Below are positions 1 to 8,054 of a stretch of DNA of 17,635 nucleotides, piece after piece (position 1 is the stretch's first letter; each line of letters starts with the position of its first letter). The notes under the pieces are model-generated. The model was not told where the DNA came from and made no database searches. It saw nothing but the letters and a program-made list of their open reading frames with translations. Both the position numbers and the translations under genes were made by a program. The stretch spans positions 1 through 17,635 of the forward strand of contig DASPJN010000001.1 in NCBI GenBank assembly GCA_035628595.1. The letters are read 5' to 3'. This DNA is from Chryseosolibacter sp035628595 (lineage in GTDB: Bacteria; Bacteroidota; Bacteroidia; Cytophagales; Cyclobacteriaceae).

Positions 1-534
1 AAGGATGGGGAATAGCACTACCGCCAGCGCGAAAACAACTTTATAGTCATACCAAAACAAAAATGCGACAACGCAAATTGTAACGATGGTATCGGTCACC
101 AGCGCAAGCAATGGCAGTAGCACGTGGTTTGTAAAATCAGATGGAGCTTGTTTGATGCGGCGGATACTTTCAGCTGAATTCTGCCGGCAGTAATCTTCAA
201 ATGACTGTTCGTAAAAACTTTTGAACAGTTGCTGTGATGTCTCCACAAACGTCTTGTGAATGAATAGCGACTGCCGGTAATTTATCCATCCGCCAATTAT
301 GTTTTTTACCAGAAAGCCTGCTACGAGCGTTAACATAAAAGGCAGCGCGGAAACTTCGATATTGATAACTGGCGCCAGAGAAATTTTGGATTGATCACGC
401 TGACCAAGCGACGCAATGAACGGAATGAATAGCCCGAATGAAATCAAGTCGAAGAACGCATTAACGCAGGACAGAAATGCCTGCATGAGAAAGTGTTTCC
501 TGGATGGTTGTGAAAGTATTTCAAACGCGGTCAT
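1..534 (-). CDS. ABC transporter, N-terminal membrane part (PglK/MsbA-like flippase), partial
   Basis: This is the first 178 codons of a minus-strand gene that runs off the left edge. Translation from the ATG at 534 gives a hydrophobic protein beginning MTAFEILSQPSRKHF, with predicted membrane helices at about residues 14-45, 60-85 and 140-178. A charged cytoplasmic-loop-like stretch (about 100-135) lies between the last two, the order expected in an exporter-type ABC membrane domain. The start is supported by an in-frame stop (TGA) nine codons upstream and no other ATG between. No ATP-binding motifs are visible because that half lies outside the window. Overall shape resembles PglK-type flippases of lipid-linked oligosaccharides, which fits its place at the end of a polysaccharide gene cluster; a lipid or peptide exporter is the alternative. 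It follows the radical SAM gene after an 81-base gap in which I see no clear promoter or terminator. Confidence 0.75.
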   Translation of the reverse strand, partial: MTAFEILSQPSRKHFLMQAFLSCVNAFFDLISFGLFIPFIASLGQRDQSKISLAPVINIEVSALPFMLTLVAGFLVKNIIGGWINYRQSLFIHKTFVETSQQLFKSFYEQSFEDYCRQNSAESIRRIKQAPSDFTNHVLLPLLALVTDTIVTICVVAFLFWYDYKVVFALAVVLFPIL

Positions 535-615
535 TTGCTGCTCAATTGGTCTTAAGTCTCAAATCACACTTGCTATGTTTCTCAGGACACAGGCTTAAAA
601 GAATGACATCAACGT

Positions 616-2004
616 TCAATTCGGCTGATTTAATATTTTTTCAACCTTCATTCCGGCTCTTGCCAAAAGCGACTTTATTTTATGTTTCGCAGCGACCAGT
701 TGAAACTTGTTCTTATGCCTATGAAAAGTCACCTCACTTATAACATGACGTACGGCATAATCATAGTATTTTTTCGGATACGTTCGTTGAAAGTCAATTT
801 GACGGTCGGTCGATTCGTCCCAGCTCAAATGTTTAGAATGAAGTGATTCTGTTTCTTCATACAACTCTGTCCCTTTTATCGGGTACGCAACTGTAATGGT
901 AAAATGATCAGGATCAGAATTCTTCAAATGATTGATAGTTTCGAAAATATCTTCCTCGGTTTCTCCCGGATATCCAAGCATAATAAAAGTACCTGCTTCG
1001 ATTCCGTGAGCCTTAGTGAGCTTTATCATGTCGCGTACTTGCTCCACGTTCACTCTGCGCTCCATCAGGTCAATAACTTTTTGGGATCCACTCTCTGCTC
1101 CAATCCAAACACGGATACAGCCAGTTTCCTTCAGTAATTGAATTACTTCCTCGTTCATTCTGTCAGCTCGCGAAATGCATTCATACGAAATCACTATGTT
1201 ATTTGCACTTAAAATGTCGCGAAATGTTTTTAGCCATTTGTGGCTGATTGTAAACACATCATCTACGAACCATAACGTATCCGGATTGTATTTTTCCTGG
1301 ATGTACCGAATCTCTGTAGCGACTTTTTCCGGGGAACGACGTCTGTAGCTTAACCCATACACCGCACGACTACACCATTTGCAGGTATAGGGGCAACCTC
1401 TCATTGTGCTGATGGACATCGCATTCTTGCCATGGGCCGCGCGCCACGCTTTCAGGTAAGGATCAAAATCAATTCTATTTCTGGCCGGGAACGGTAGCTG
1501 ATCAATATCTTTTAATTTCTCACGTTCGACGGTTACTTTCACCTCGCCATTAAGCTTGAACGCGATGCCACTGACATCATGGAAATCTGTTGCTCGAACC
1601 CGGCATTTTCGAACGAGCTCAAGCATAGTGACTTCGCCTTCACCCATGACGATAAAATCTGCACGGTGCTTCAAATAGCTATCGGCATTGAAACGAACAT
1701 CCGGACCACCGAGAATTACAATCGCATTAGGGAGCTTTTCCTTAATGAAAGCAACGATTTGAACGATATTAACCTTCGTCATCAGGTTTACATATAAACC
1801 AACAACATCGGGTTGCGTATTTTCAAGATGTTCGTAGAGCGTTTTGCGTTGCGAGAACGTTGTGTCAAAAACTTCGTTTTCAAATCCATTTTCCTGTAGG
1901 TATGCACTGATGTAGAGGATACCAAGCGGCGCATACGGACGCATGATTGCCTTCTCTTTCAAATCCTCTTCGAGGAAATATCCGTGTGACAAAAGTATCT
2001 TCAT
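616..2004 (-). CDS. B12-binding-type radical SAM protein (second paralog)
   Basis: A 462-residue protein with the architecture of cobalamin-binding radical SAM enzymes of the BchE/class B methylase type. An N-terminal Rossmann-like domain (about 1-170) carries the family marks APLGIL, ILGGPD (97-102) and GEGE (121-124). The radical SAM barrel follows, with the [4Fe-4S]-binding cysteines in CPYTCKWC (Cys204, Cys208, Cys211), the segment LWFVDD, and IGAESGSQ near 301-308, which is typical of SAM binding in this family. The classical cobalt-ligand motif DxHxxG is absent, as in many class B members. It is a clear paralog of the gene at 2798-4273. Its ATG overlaps the stop of the methyltransferase gene upstream (ATGA), so the two are translationally coupled. 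The substrate is unknown; by context it may modify the glycan, its lipid carrier or a sugar nucleotide. Confidence 0.88.
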   Translation of the reverse strand: MKILLSHGYFLEEDLKEKAIMRPYAPLGILYISAYLQENGFENEVFDTTFSQRKTLYEHLENTQPDVVGLYVNLMTKVNIVQIVAFIKEKLPNAIVILGGPDVRFNADSYLKHRADFIVMGEGEVTMLELVRKCRVRATDFHDVSGIAFKLNGEVKVTVEREKLKDIDQLPFPARNRIDFDPYLKAWRAAHGKNAMSISTMRGCPYTCKWCSRAVYGLSYRRRSPEKVATEIRYIQEKYNPDTLWFVDDVFTISHKWLKTFRDILSANNIVISYECISRADRMNEEVIQLLKETGCIRVWIGAESGSQKVIDLMERRVNVEQVRDMIKLTKAHGIEAGTFIMLGYPGETEEDIFETINHLKNSDPDHFTITVAYPIKGTELYEETESLHSKHLSWDESTDRQIDFQRTYPKKYYDYAVRHVISEVTFHRHKNKFQLVAAKHKIKSLLARAGMKVEKILNQPN

Positions 2005-2795
2005 CGGAGGCGGAGATCTATGAGGTAATGGTCAGCGCAGCCAGAAAGAAATGACATCTTCCACTTCTTTTCCAACGCATTGAGTTTCAGAAGCCAGCGT
2101 TTTCTTGTTTTAAAAAACGGTTCGAGGTAGGAAGGTGGTAATGCAATGCCTATCGGCTGTGAGTTCATTTTCGTAAAGGCGGCATTTGTCCATCGCGTGA
2201 CCTGCGAAGGACTGTAGTACCAGGTGTTCAACATAGTGCCGTGCAGGTTTGTTTGAATGCCGTTTCGGTTTCGGCGTCGTAATGCGTTTGTCATATCGAA
2301 CTTCGATAGAAAGTAAAACGACTCCCAAATACAAAAGCGCGGCATCACCACAGCAACAAATCGTCCACCGGGGTTTAATATTTTCGGAAGCTTTTGCAAC
2401 AACGATCGCAACGAGTCAGGATTGATGCAGTTAAGTCCGCCGAAATTTGAAAAGATCAAATCGAACTTCTTATCGAACAGCGTTTCATCAAAACTTTCAA
2501 GATCAAGGTAATGCGAGCTGATTCTGTGTTGCATTGAATAGCGTTCCGCTTTTTCGCTTGTCACCTTCAGCATTTCGATGCTGATGTCAGTCGCCAGGAT
2601 GTTAAACCCACGCTCGCTAAACATCAGCGCATCTTCGCCGGTGCCACAATTCAGCTCGAGCATTTCAAAGCCCTCTAAGTTGGGTATGATTTCTTCAATG
2701 TATCGCCACACACGTTTTCTTTGTAATTGCCCGATCATGCTTCGGGTAAAAATCGAATCGTAGCTTGTTGCAATATGATCGAACGGAACTGCCAT
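2001..2795 (-). CDS. class I SAM-dependent methyltransferase
   Basis: A 264-residue soluble protein with a class I (Rossmann-fold) methyltransferase domain in roughly residues 40-150. Motif I is LELNCGTGEDA (46-56), the acidic residue that usually binds the SAM ribose is Asp70 in ATDIS, a likely adenine-contacting acidic loop is YLDLES (about 96-101), and motif IV is FDLIFSNFGGLN (111-122). After about residue 150 comes a family-specific C-terminal half with many aromatic and basic residues, probably for acceptor recognition. The start motif FDHIATSYDSIF resembles ubiE/BioC-like small-molecule methyltransferases. It sits between two radical SAM genes: 2 bases after the upstream one and overlapping the downstream one by 4. 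The acceptor is not predictable; a sugar O- or N-methylation is plausible from context. Confidence 0.85.
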   Translation of the reverse strand: MAVPFDHIATSYDSIFTRSMIGQLQRKRVWRYIEEIIPNLEGFEMLELNCGTGEDALMFSERGFNILATDISIEMLKVTSEKAERYSMQHRISSHYLDLESFDETLFDKKFDLIFSNFGGLNCINPDSLRSLLQKLPKILNPGGRFVAVVMPRFCIWESFYFLSKFDMTNALRRRNRNGIQTNLHGTMLNTWYYSPSQVTRWTNAAFTKMNSQPIGIALPPSYLEPFFKTRKRWLLKLNALEKKWKMSFLSGCADHYLIDLRLR

Positions 2796-2797
2796 GT

Positions 2798-4273
2798 TTA
2801 CAAAACGTTTTCCGTTATCGTTTCCTTGCTTTTTTTAAGCTTCCATTTTTGACTGATTGATTTTGGAAAAAAATATAGGGTTGATAGCCCGGTCCGAATA
2901 TCCTTTCTTGTTGTAGTAAGTGGATCCTGCACCAGTTTCTTCAATGCCAATAAACCTTTTTTCTTTCGATAGATGGTATGTACGTATTGATGCAGATCGC
3001 GGTAATACTTCCGATTGAAAGTGCTTTGAAACATCATGTCCAGGTCGTCAGAGTCATTCCAGTTTTGCTTTTCGCGCAACTGCAGTTTGACGTTTTCATA
3101 AAACTTAGTGCCCGGAAGAGGATACGATATTGAAATACCGACTTCGTCCGGCATTAGCTTCATGACCATGGCCATAGTAGCCTGAATATCTTCCAACGTT
3201 TCGCCTGGGTATCCGAATTGCAGGAAAAATGCGATCTTAATATTATTGCGACGCAGCAGGGCGGTTGCTTCATGTATCTGTTCAACCGTCGTTCCTTTTT
3301 CCATTGCATCCAGGATTTTTTGTGATCCTGATTCGGCGCCGATCCAGACAGTCTCAGCGCCAGAAGAGGCAAGCGCCTGAATTGTATCCGATTCGAGCAA
3401 CAGATCTGCTCTCGATTGGATCTTGAATCTAAAATGAAGATTTCTTTTTCTTACGAGGGCATTGAATTCCTGGATCCAGCCTGGCTTTAAGCCGAAGATG
3501 TCATCGCACATCCAAAAATGATCCGGTTGATAGTTTTTAAGAACGTATTCAATTTCGTTTACAACATTTTCTGGGCTTCGTGAGTTGTATCGGTTTCCGT
3601 AGATTGGTTTAGCGCACCAGTTGCATTTGAAAGGGCAACCGCGTGTAGTTGCAACGTTAAGTGAGAAATATCCGTGATGTTTTTTCCAGATTTGTTTATA
3701 AGCATTGATATCAATAAGATCCCAGGCTGGCAACGGCAATGAATCCAGATCGCGCATAACAGACCGTGGCGCGCCAGTGACGGTCTTACCCGACTGCTTA
3801 AAAATTACCCCTGAAACCTGTCCAATGTCTTTCCTTTTTTCAATAGCATCGAGCAATTCGATAATTGTGTTTTCAACTTCGCCGCGTATGACGAAGTCGG
3901 CGCCGGCAGCAAAGTATTTTTCATAATGATCTGCTGCATCCGAACTGGAGACGATGACAGTGCAGCCCACTTTTTTCGCAAGCTTGCACATCTGAAATGC
4001 TGCTTCCCTCATTACCGTCAAACACATTTTGGTGAGATAGTTAAATCCGTCGTCGCAGATAAAAAGATACTTAGGCCGGTGAAGCTGGAAGTGATGAGTT
4101 ATTTTTTCAGGATCGTTGGAAAGACTTGCATCAAATAAGTCGACGTTATACCCGTTGGTGCGCAAGACCGAGGCAGCGATTAGTGTAGCGAGCGGTGGGT
4201 ATGGTTGTTTGAAACGCCACTGCTTTTGATCAAAGCGATAGAAATACGAATTGGTCAGTAAAACGTTGATCAT
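2798..4273 (-). CDS. B12-binding-type radical SAM protein (first paralog, altered N-terminal domain)
   Basis: A 491-residue radical SAM protein paralogous to the product of 616-2004. Cluster-binding cysteines are in CPFKCNWC (Cys213, Cys217, Cys220); downstream are WMCDDIFG, VWIGAESGSQ and FGYPGET, all shared with the paralog. The N-terminal domain keeps the PPLATL and GYNVDLFDAS pattern of B12-binding relatives, but the usual GGP is replaced by SSSD (109-112) and GEGE by GEVE (131-134), so cobalamin binding is less certain here. The C-terminal 100 residues are basic and end KKSKETITENVL. The ATG overlaps the preceding nucleotidyltransferase stop (ATGA) and the methyltransferase follows after 2 bases. 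No membrane segments are seen. Substrate unknown. Confidence 0.88.
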   Translation of the reverse strand: MINVLLTNSYFYRFDQKQWRFKQPYPPLATLIAASVLRTNGYNVDLFDASLSNDPEKITHHFQLHRPKYLFICDDGFNYLTKMCLTVMREAAFQMCKLAKKVGCTVIVSSSDAADHYEKYFAAGADFVIRGEVENTIIELLDAIEKRKDIGQVSGVIFKQSGKTVTGAPRSVMRDLDSLPLPAWDLIDINAYKQIWKKHHGYFSLNVATTRGCPFKCNWCAKPIYGNRYNSRSPENVVNEIEYVLKNYQPDHFWMCDDIFGLKPGWIQEFNALVRKRNLHFRFKIQSRADLLLESDTIQALASSGAETVWIGAESGSQKILDAMEKGTTVEQIHEATALLRRNNIKIAFFLQFGYPGETLEDIQATMAMVMKLMPDEVGISISYPLPGTKFYENVKLQLREKQNWNDSDDLDMMFQSTFNRKYYRDLHQYVHTIYRKKKGLLALKKLVQDPLTTTRKDIRTGLSTLYFFPKSISQKWKLKKSKETITENVL

Positions 4274-5202
4274 TGTAAGTCTGTTACTCTGTTTAACGCA
4301 TTGAATTCAATCAGGTTTTTATAATACGCGTCCATCACTTTTTTCTGATAGTTGCGTGGATGATTTTTTGAGGCATACGTCTTCGTCTTGAAAGCTATTC
4401 GGAATTGCTCTGGGGAATAATGATTTTTGTACATCCTTTCCCAACGTAACAATGTTAGTTTCATAAACCAACGGTCAAGTGGAGTAGCAATCGGATTAAT
4501 ACATTTTTCAAATATTCCTCGAAAGAGGTTTGGAATAGATTTTCCTTCGAACGCAGGTCTGATAGTAAAATTTGGTAAGGTGTTTCTTAGCCACGCGTTC
4601 TGTTCGATCAACTTGATATAAAGGGAGTAGTTATGCAGTGGAATGACAGTTGCGAGTTCGGTAGCCGTAAAAAGATTCTTCTCCTCTATTTCCAGGTGAT
4701 TTTCGTCCACAAAATAATTCACACAAAACAACTTGTGAGAGTTTTGCAGAAACATGCGTTTGTAAAGAATCAGAAGCGTGCGTGCAATCCATAATCGTCC
4801 AGATGCCGTAACAACAAAAAAGTCAAGGTCACTTTCATCATCCATATAGCTTTTTGACAATGAGCCAGACGCCATCACGGCGCGAACAAAAGGAAACTTT
4901 GCAATTCGCGACGCCTGCCTACGCGCAACGGGCATTAACTCTGATGCGCGTTGATTTCCTTCGACTCTGCGCTTTATTAATGTAGGATCATCCTGGATTG
5001 TGTAGAAGTCGCCGAATCGATATATAACTCCTTCGGTTGCAAGCCTTCGCAACGCATCGTCGACCTCCTGAGGTTCGACGCCAGGTACCTGAAGAAAAGA
5101 AAACACTTCATAAGAATTCAGTGGATACCGAAAAACGTCATAGTAAAGCAATGTATTGAGCACATGCTCGTCCGGGCTGCCATCACGTATCTCCTCTTTC
5201 AT
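4270..5202 (-). CDS. nucleotidyltransferase-fold protein with winged-helix-like N-terminus
   Basis: A 310-residue protein. Residues about 13-70 look like a small winged-helix domain (helices HVLNTLLYYDVF and SYEVFSFL, then a helix and wing ending GVIYRFGDFYTI). Residues about 105-190 contain the polymerase-beta nucleotidyltransferase signature hG[GS]x(9-13)Dh[DE]h: Gly113-Ser114, ten residues, then Asp125-Leu-Asp127, so the metal-binding pair is intact. The rest is helical and basic with no motif I recognise. It is coupled at both ends by ATGA overlaps, to the ligase-like gene before it and the radical SAM gene after it. Proteins of this general kind are annotated as nucleotidyltransferase domain proteins of unknown role. 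It could transfer a nucleotide to a small molecule or protein; I would not assign it to sugar-nucleotide synthesis, which uses a different fold. Confidence 0.75.
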   Translation of the reverse strand: MKEEIRDGSPDEHVLNTLLYYDVFRYPLNSYEVFSFLQVPGVEPQEVDDALRRLATEGVIYRFGDFYTIQDDPTLIKRRVEGNQRASELMPVARRQASRIAKFPFVRAVMASGSLSKSYMDDESDLDFFVVTASGRLWIARTLLILYKRMFLQNSHKLFCVNYFVDENHLEIEEKNLFTATELATVIPLHNYSLYIKLIEQNAWLRNTLPNFTIRPAFEGKSIPNLFRGIFEKCINPIATPLDRWFMKLTLLRWERMYKNHYSPEQFRIAFKTKTYASKNHPRNYQKKVMDAYYKNLIEFNALNRVTDLQ

Positions 5203-6533
5203 CTCAATATTGCTTTCAGCTTTGAAAATTGCGTATATGCGGATATCACTTCAAATCCATTGATACGATAAAGCAGCAGTGAGCCAAACAGTGAAAAAAA
5301 TCCAATTCCCTTCTGGAGCTCCAATGCACTTTCCGTCAGGCATAGTGATATGAACAAGATACAAAATCCTGACAACAAGACATCATTAAGATTTAGCGCA
5401 ATGAGCAACGGGAAAAAGAGGATCACGGAAATCAATGCCAACCCAATCAATCCGTTGGCCAATAGTGTGAAGAGAAATTGATTATGCGGGTCGTGTGTAT
5501 TTAAGACATTTGAAATGTTAAGCCTTGAAGCCGTCTCGTGCATTGTTAAGCGCGTATCCCCGGTGCCGTTTCCCAGCATTACATTATTTGCGTTTAGTGA
5601 ACTGCCCGCCAGCCACCAGAGCGACAATCGAATTTCTGTTGAATTTGTATAATGATTATTGTGCTCGACAGCATATTCAGAGATAAACATTTCCTGGAAC
5701 GTTCTGTACCACGTAACAGGGTTGGCCATTAAAAGAAATACAGCAAGCATCAGCACTCCAATTAATTTTAGCGCCTCTGCCTTTCGGGAATTAAAGGTTT
5801 TTAAGATGTAAACGATTGCCAGCAATGCGAAGGTTACCAACATGATTCTCGCAGAAAGCAATAGCAGAAACGTGGTTAGATATGCAATGGCTCCCCAGCA
5901 TAACCACTGTGCTTTCTTTCCGGTAGCCAGGTTGTTGGACCAATGATGCAGGACGATCATTGCAAAACAAACATAGAGCGCCAGGAATCCTGGATGTATA
6001 CTGAGCGCAGAAGTAAGATCGGTATAAGAAAATGCAAGCCATGCGGAATTTGAAATATCTACGTGAAGCATATCAAATTCCGGAGTACCTAGTCCGAGCA
6101 ATTGGGCGCCGTTTTGGTAGTTGATGAATGCACTCGTCAAACAGACAAGAGTTGAGCACACAACCGCAACCACAAACGAGCTAATCATCATTCGGAGGGA
6201 TTCTGGTGGTATCCTTGTATCAGTCGTTCCGAAAATCAGCGGAACGAATACAATCGGGAAATAGCGTTCGAGGTTTCCGTAAGCAGTTTGTTTGTCTTCG
6301 CTATAAAGCACGCCAATAACGTTGAGCATGTAGAACAGAAGAATGCAGACCAGAAATAGATTTCCTTTTACGATTTGCAGCTTCTTGCTCCAGTTACCTT
6401 CCGTCAGCCAAATGGCGATAAGTAAAATGATGCCGGCCTGACTTACCATTTTGGAAAATGGCAACGCAACACAGGCCATTACAAATGCTGCAATGAAAAA
6501 ATACAACCGCCATTCTTTCAACTTAAAAGTCAT
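5199..6533 (-). CDS. O-antigen ligase / Wzy_C-domain family membrane protein
   Basis: A 444-residue polytopic membrane protein with about 10-12 hydrophobic helices. The large periplasmic loop, about residues 275-350, includes IRLSLWWLAG, GNGTGD (321-326) and THDPHNQFL (346-354) followed by ANGLIGL, the most diagnostic part of the O-antigen ligase/Wzy_C family. His350 corresponds to the conserved histidine of WaaL-type enzymes. A conserved-looking SAR near 227-229 also fits the family. Such proteins use undecaprenyl-diphosphate-linked glycans, either moving them to an acceptor (lipid A core or protein) or joining repeat units. Since a separate Wzy-like gene is present at 8051-9253, a ligase role is the simpler inference, but sequence alone does not separate the two. 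Both neighbours overlap it by 4 bases. Confidence 0.82.
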   Translation of the reverse strand: MTFKLKEWRLYFFIAAFVMACVALPFSKMVSQAGIILLIAIWLTEGNWSKKLQIVKGNLFLVCILLFYMLNVIGVLYSEDKQTAYGNLERYFPIVFVPLIFGTTDTRIPPESLRMMISSFVVAVVCSTLVCLTSAFINYQNGAQLLGLGTPEFDMLHVDISNSAWLAFSYTDLTSALSIHPGFLALYVCFAMIVLHHWSNNLATGKKAQWLCWGAIAYLTTFLLLLSARIMLVTFALLAIVYILKTFNSRKAEALKLIGVLMLAVFLLMANPVTWYRTFQEMFISEYAVEHNNHYTNSTEIRLSLWWLAGSSLNANNVMLGNGTGDTRLTMHETASRLNISNVLNTHDPHNQFLFTLLANGLIGLALISVILFFPLLIALNLNDVLLSGFCILFISLCLTESALELQKGIGFFSLFGSLLLYRINGFEVISAYTQFSKLKAILR

Positions 6534-7357
6534 TTGCCCACTCTTAACATGATACGTGCATTGATCTCTTTTCTGTCTTCATCATTAAACCATCCCCACT
6601 TGTTGAAGTATTTTATTGTACTGCGCACATGATGATACAGATTGATTATCTTCCGAAACGAGGCCTTTTCGTGGTAATGAAAAATCGAAACTTCAGGATA
6701 GAAGATTGTTCGATAGTATTGATGTATTCTACGGCTGAGGTCGATGTCCTCAGCATACAAAAATATTTTCTCATCAAAAAGTCCAACTTCACGTAGGGCA
6801 TCCACGCGAAGGAACATGAAACATCCTGAGAGGAATGGAACATCCATTATTTTATTATAGCCTGTAAAATGCATTTCATACCGATAATTTATTCGGTTTA
6901 GGAGCGATTTGTGAAATATTAAAAACCTTCGCGATAACAGGGTCGCGGGTGAGGGAAGTAAACGACACAGCGGCTGCAAACGTCCGTCGGGATAAAGAAC
7001 TTTCGGCATTACGAGGCCTATGTCCGGATTGGCATCAAGAAAATTTTGAATATCGCTGACGACGTGTGGCTCAAAGTAGATGTCGGGATTCAGCACGAGG
7101 TGATAGTCGGATTGTGCATTCAATGCTTGTTTAAGTGCGATGTTATGTGCGGGGCCGAAGCCGACGTTTTTTGTGTTTTGGATATATACAATTCTTTCAT
7201 GGTGATACTCCTGTTTTCTTGAGTAGGAGGCAGGAGAATTGTCAATTAAGTAAAGCACTGCATCAGACGTACTCGCAAGAAAACTGTGAACGGTTTGCCT
7301 GAGAATGGCGGGATCGTTTTTGTAAATGACAATTGATGCGGTTAACTTCTTATGCAT
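6530..7357 (-). CDS. family 2 glycosyltransferase (rhamnosyltransferase-like)
   Basis: A 275-residue GT-A fold glycosyltransferase of the WbbL/rhamnosyltransferase type. From the chosen start the order is: nucleotide-binding strand TASIVIYKND (6-15), IDNSP (38-42), NVGFGPAHNIA (64-74), the metal-binding-type motif NPD (90-92), LSGCFMFLR (about 176-184) and YAEDIDLSRR (201-210), whose acidic residues include the likely catalytic base. It should add a sugar from a nucleotide donor to a lipid-linked intermediate at the cytoplasmic face. I chose the ATG at 7357; the in-frame TTG at 7372 would only add five residues and lengthen the overlap with the upstream gene from 8 to 23 bases. No transmembrane segment is seen. 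Sugar specificity cannot be read from the sequence. Confidence 0.85.
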   Translation of the reverse strand: MHKKLTASIVIYKNDPAILRQTVHSFLASTSDAVLYLIDNSPASYSRKQEYHHERIVYIQNTKNVGFGPAHNIALKQALNAQSDYHLVLNPDIYFEPHVVSDIQNFLDANPDIGLVMPKVLYPDGRLQPLCRLLPSPATLLSRRFLIFHKSLLNRINYRYEMHFTGYNKIMDVPFLSGCFMFLRVDALREVGLFDEKIFLYAEDIDLSRRIHQYYRTIFYPEVSIFHYHEKASFRKIINLYHHVRSTIKYFNKWGWFNDEDRKEINARIMLRVGK

Positions 7358-8054
7358 AAAGCTTGTTCGCAATTAAGTTCCTGAGGATGGTTATTCGCCA
7401 AAACATTTTACGGGTCAACGCAATTCCGCTTACACCTCCACTTGAAGATGCATTTCCCTGGTGACGCCGATAGTAGACGAGCGGCATTTTTAAAAATTTC
7501 ACATCGTAATTCATTTCGCCTATAAGTCCAATCCACATATCGTGCATGGGCGTGTTGTTTGGAAAGGGCAATGCTTTTTCCAGTACTTTCCTCTTGAACG
7601 CCATACAACATCCCATATATGAATTTTTAATGATGTTTCTTACAATGCCCTTTCCGGAATTATTCAATGCAAAGAACGACGGCTCAAAAATGTCAAGTGT
7701 GTCATTTGCAAGAGAACAATCAGAGATTACAACATCATGTGTGAGCAACTCTCTCCTCATCACTTCAATCTTGTTTCCCACCCACACATCATCCTGATCT
7801 GACAGGAAGATATACTCGCCTGATGAGCGCCGCAGACTATTTTCGAAATTGCTGACAACACCGTTTTTATTATCGTTAGTAAAAAACTTAATTCTACTAT
7901 CGTGATAATTGCTTACAATCTTTTCTGTTTCGTCAACTGACCGGTCGTCAGAGATAACTAGTTCATCGTCCGACCCAAGTTGCATGATAATCGAATCGAT
8001 TTGCTCGCTGATATATTTCGCGCCGTTCTTTGTTGCCATGCACACTGATATCAT
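7350..8054 (-). CDS. family 2 glycosyltransferase (SDQDDVW type)
   Basis: A 234-residue GT2 enzyme. It begins MISVCMATKNGAKYI, with the nucleotide-binding strand right at the N-terminus; SDD (35-37) lies in the UDP/dTDP-binding region and SDQDDVW (85-91) holds the DXD-like metal site. Further marks are MGCCMAFKR, HDMWIG (171-176) with the probable catalytic base, and YYRRHQGNAS (194-203), a family signature near the active site. Relatives include dTDP-rhamnosyl transferases, but the donor is not certain. It is short for the family because the tail after YRRHQ is only about 35 residues. It overlaps the upstream Wzy-like gene by 4 bases (ATGA) and the next GT2 gene by 8. The decayed glycosyltransferase at 16203-16992 belongs to the same subfamily. 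Confidence 0.85.
   Translation of the reverse strand: MISVCMATKNGAKYISEQIDSIIMQLGSDDELVISDDRSVDETEKIVSNYHDSRIKFFTNDNKNGVVSNFENSLRRSSGEYIFLSDQDDVWVGNKIEVMRRELLTHDVVISDCSLANDTLDIFEPSFFALNNSGKGIVRNIIKNSYMGCCMAFKRKVLEKALPFPNNTPMHDMWIGLIGEMNYDVKFLKMPLVYYRRHQGNASSSGGVSGIALTRKMFWRITILRNLIANKLYA

Noticed and set aside
535..615. Promoter in the 81-base gap before the ABC exporter gene
   Set aside because: The best match to TAnnTTTG on the minus strand misses the first two fixed bases and has no proper -33 element.
7358..7372. TTG start five codons upstream of the glycosyltransferase ATG at 7357
   Set aside because: It extends the overlap with the upstream gene to 23 bases and adds residues not needed by the fold; the ATG begins just before the conserved first strand.
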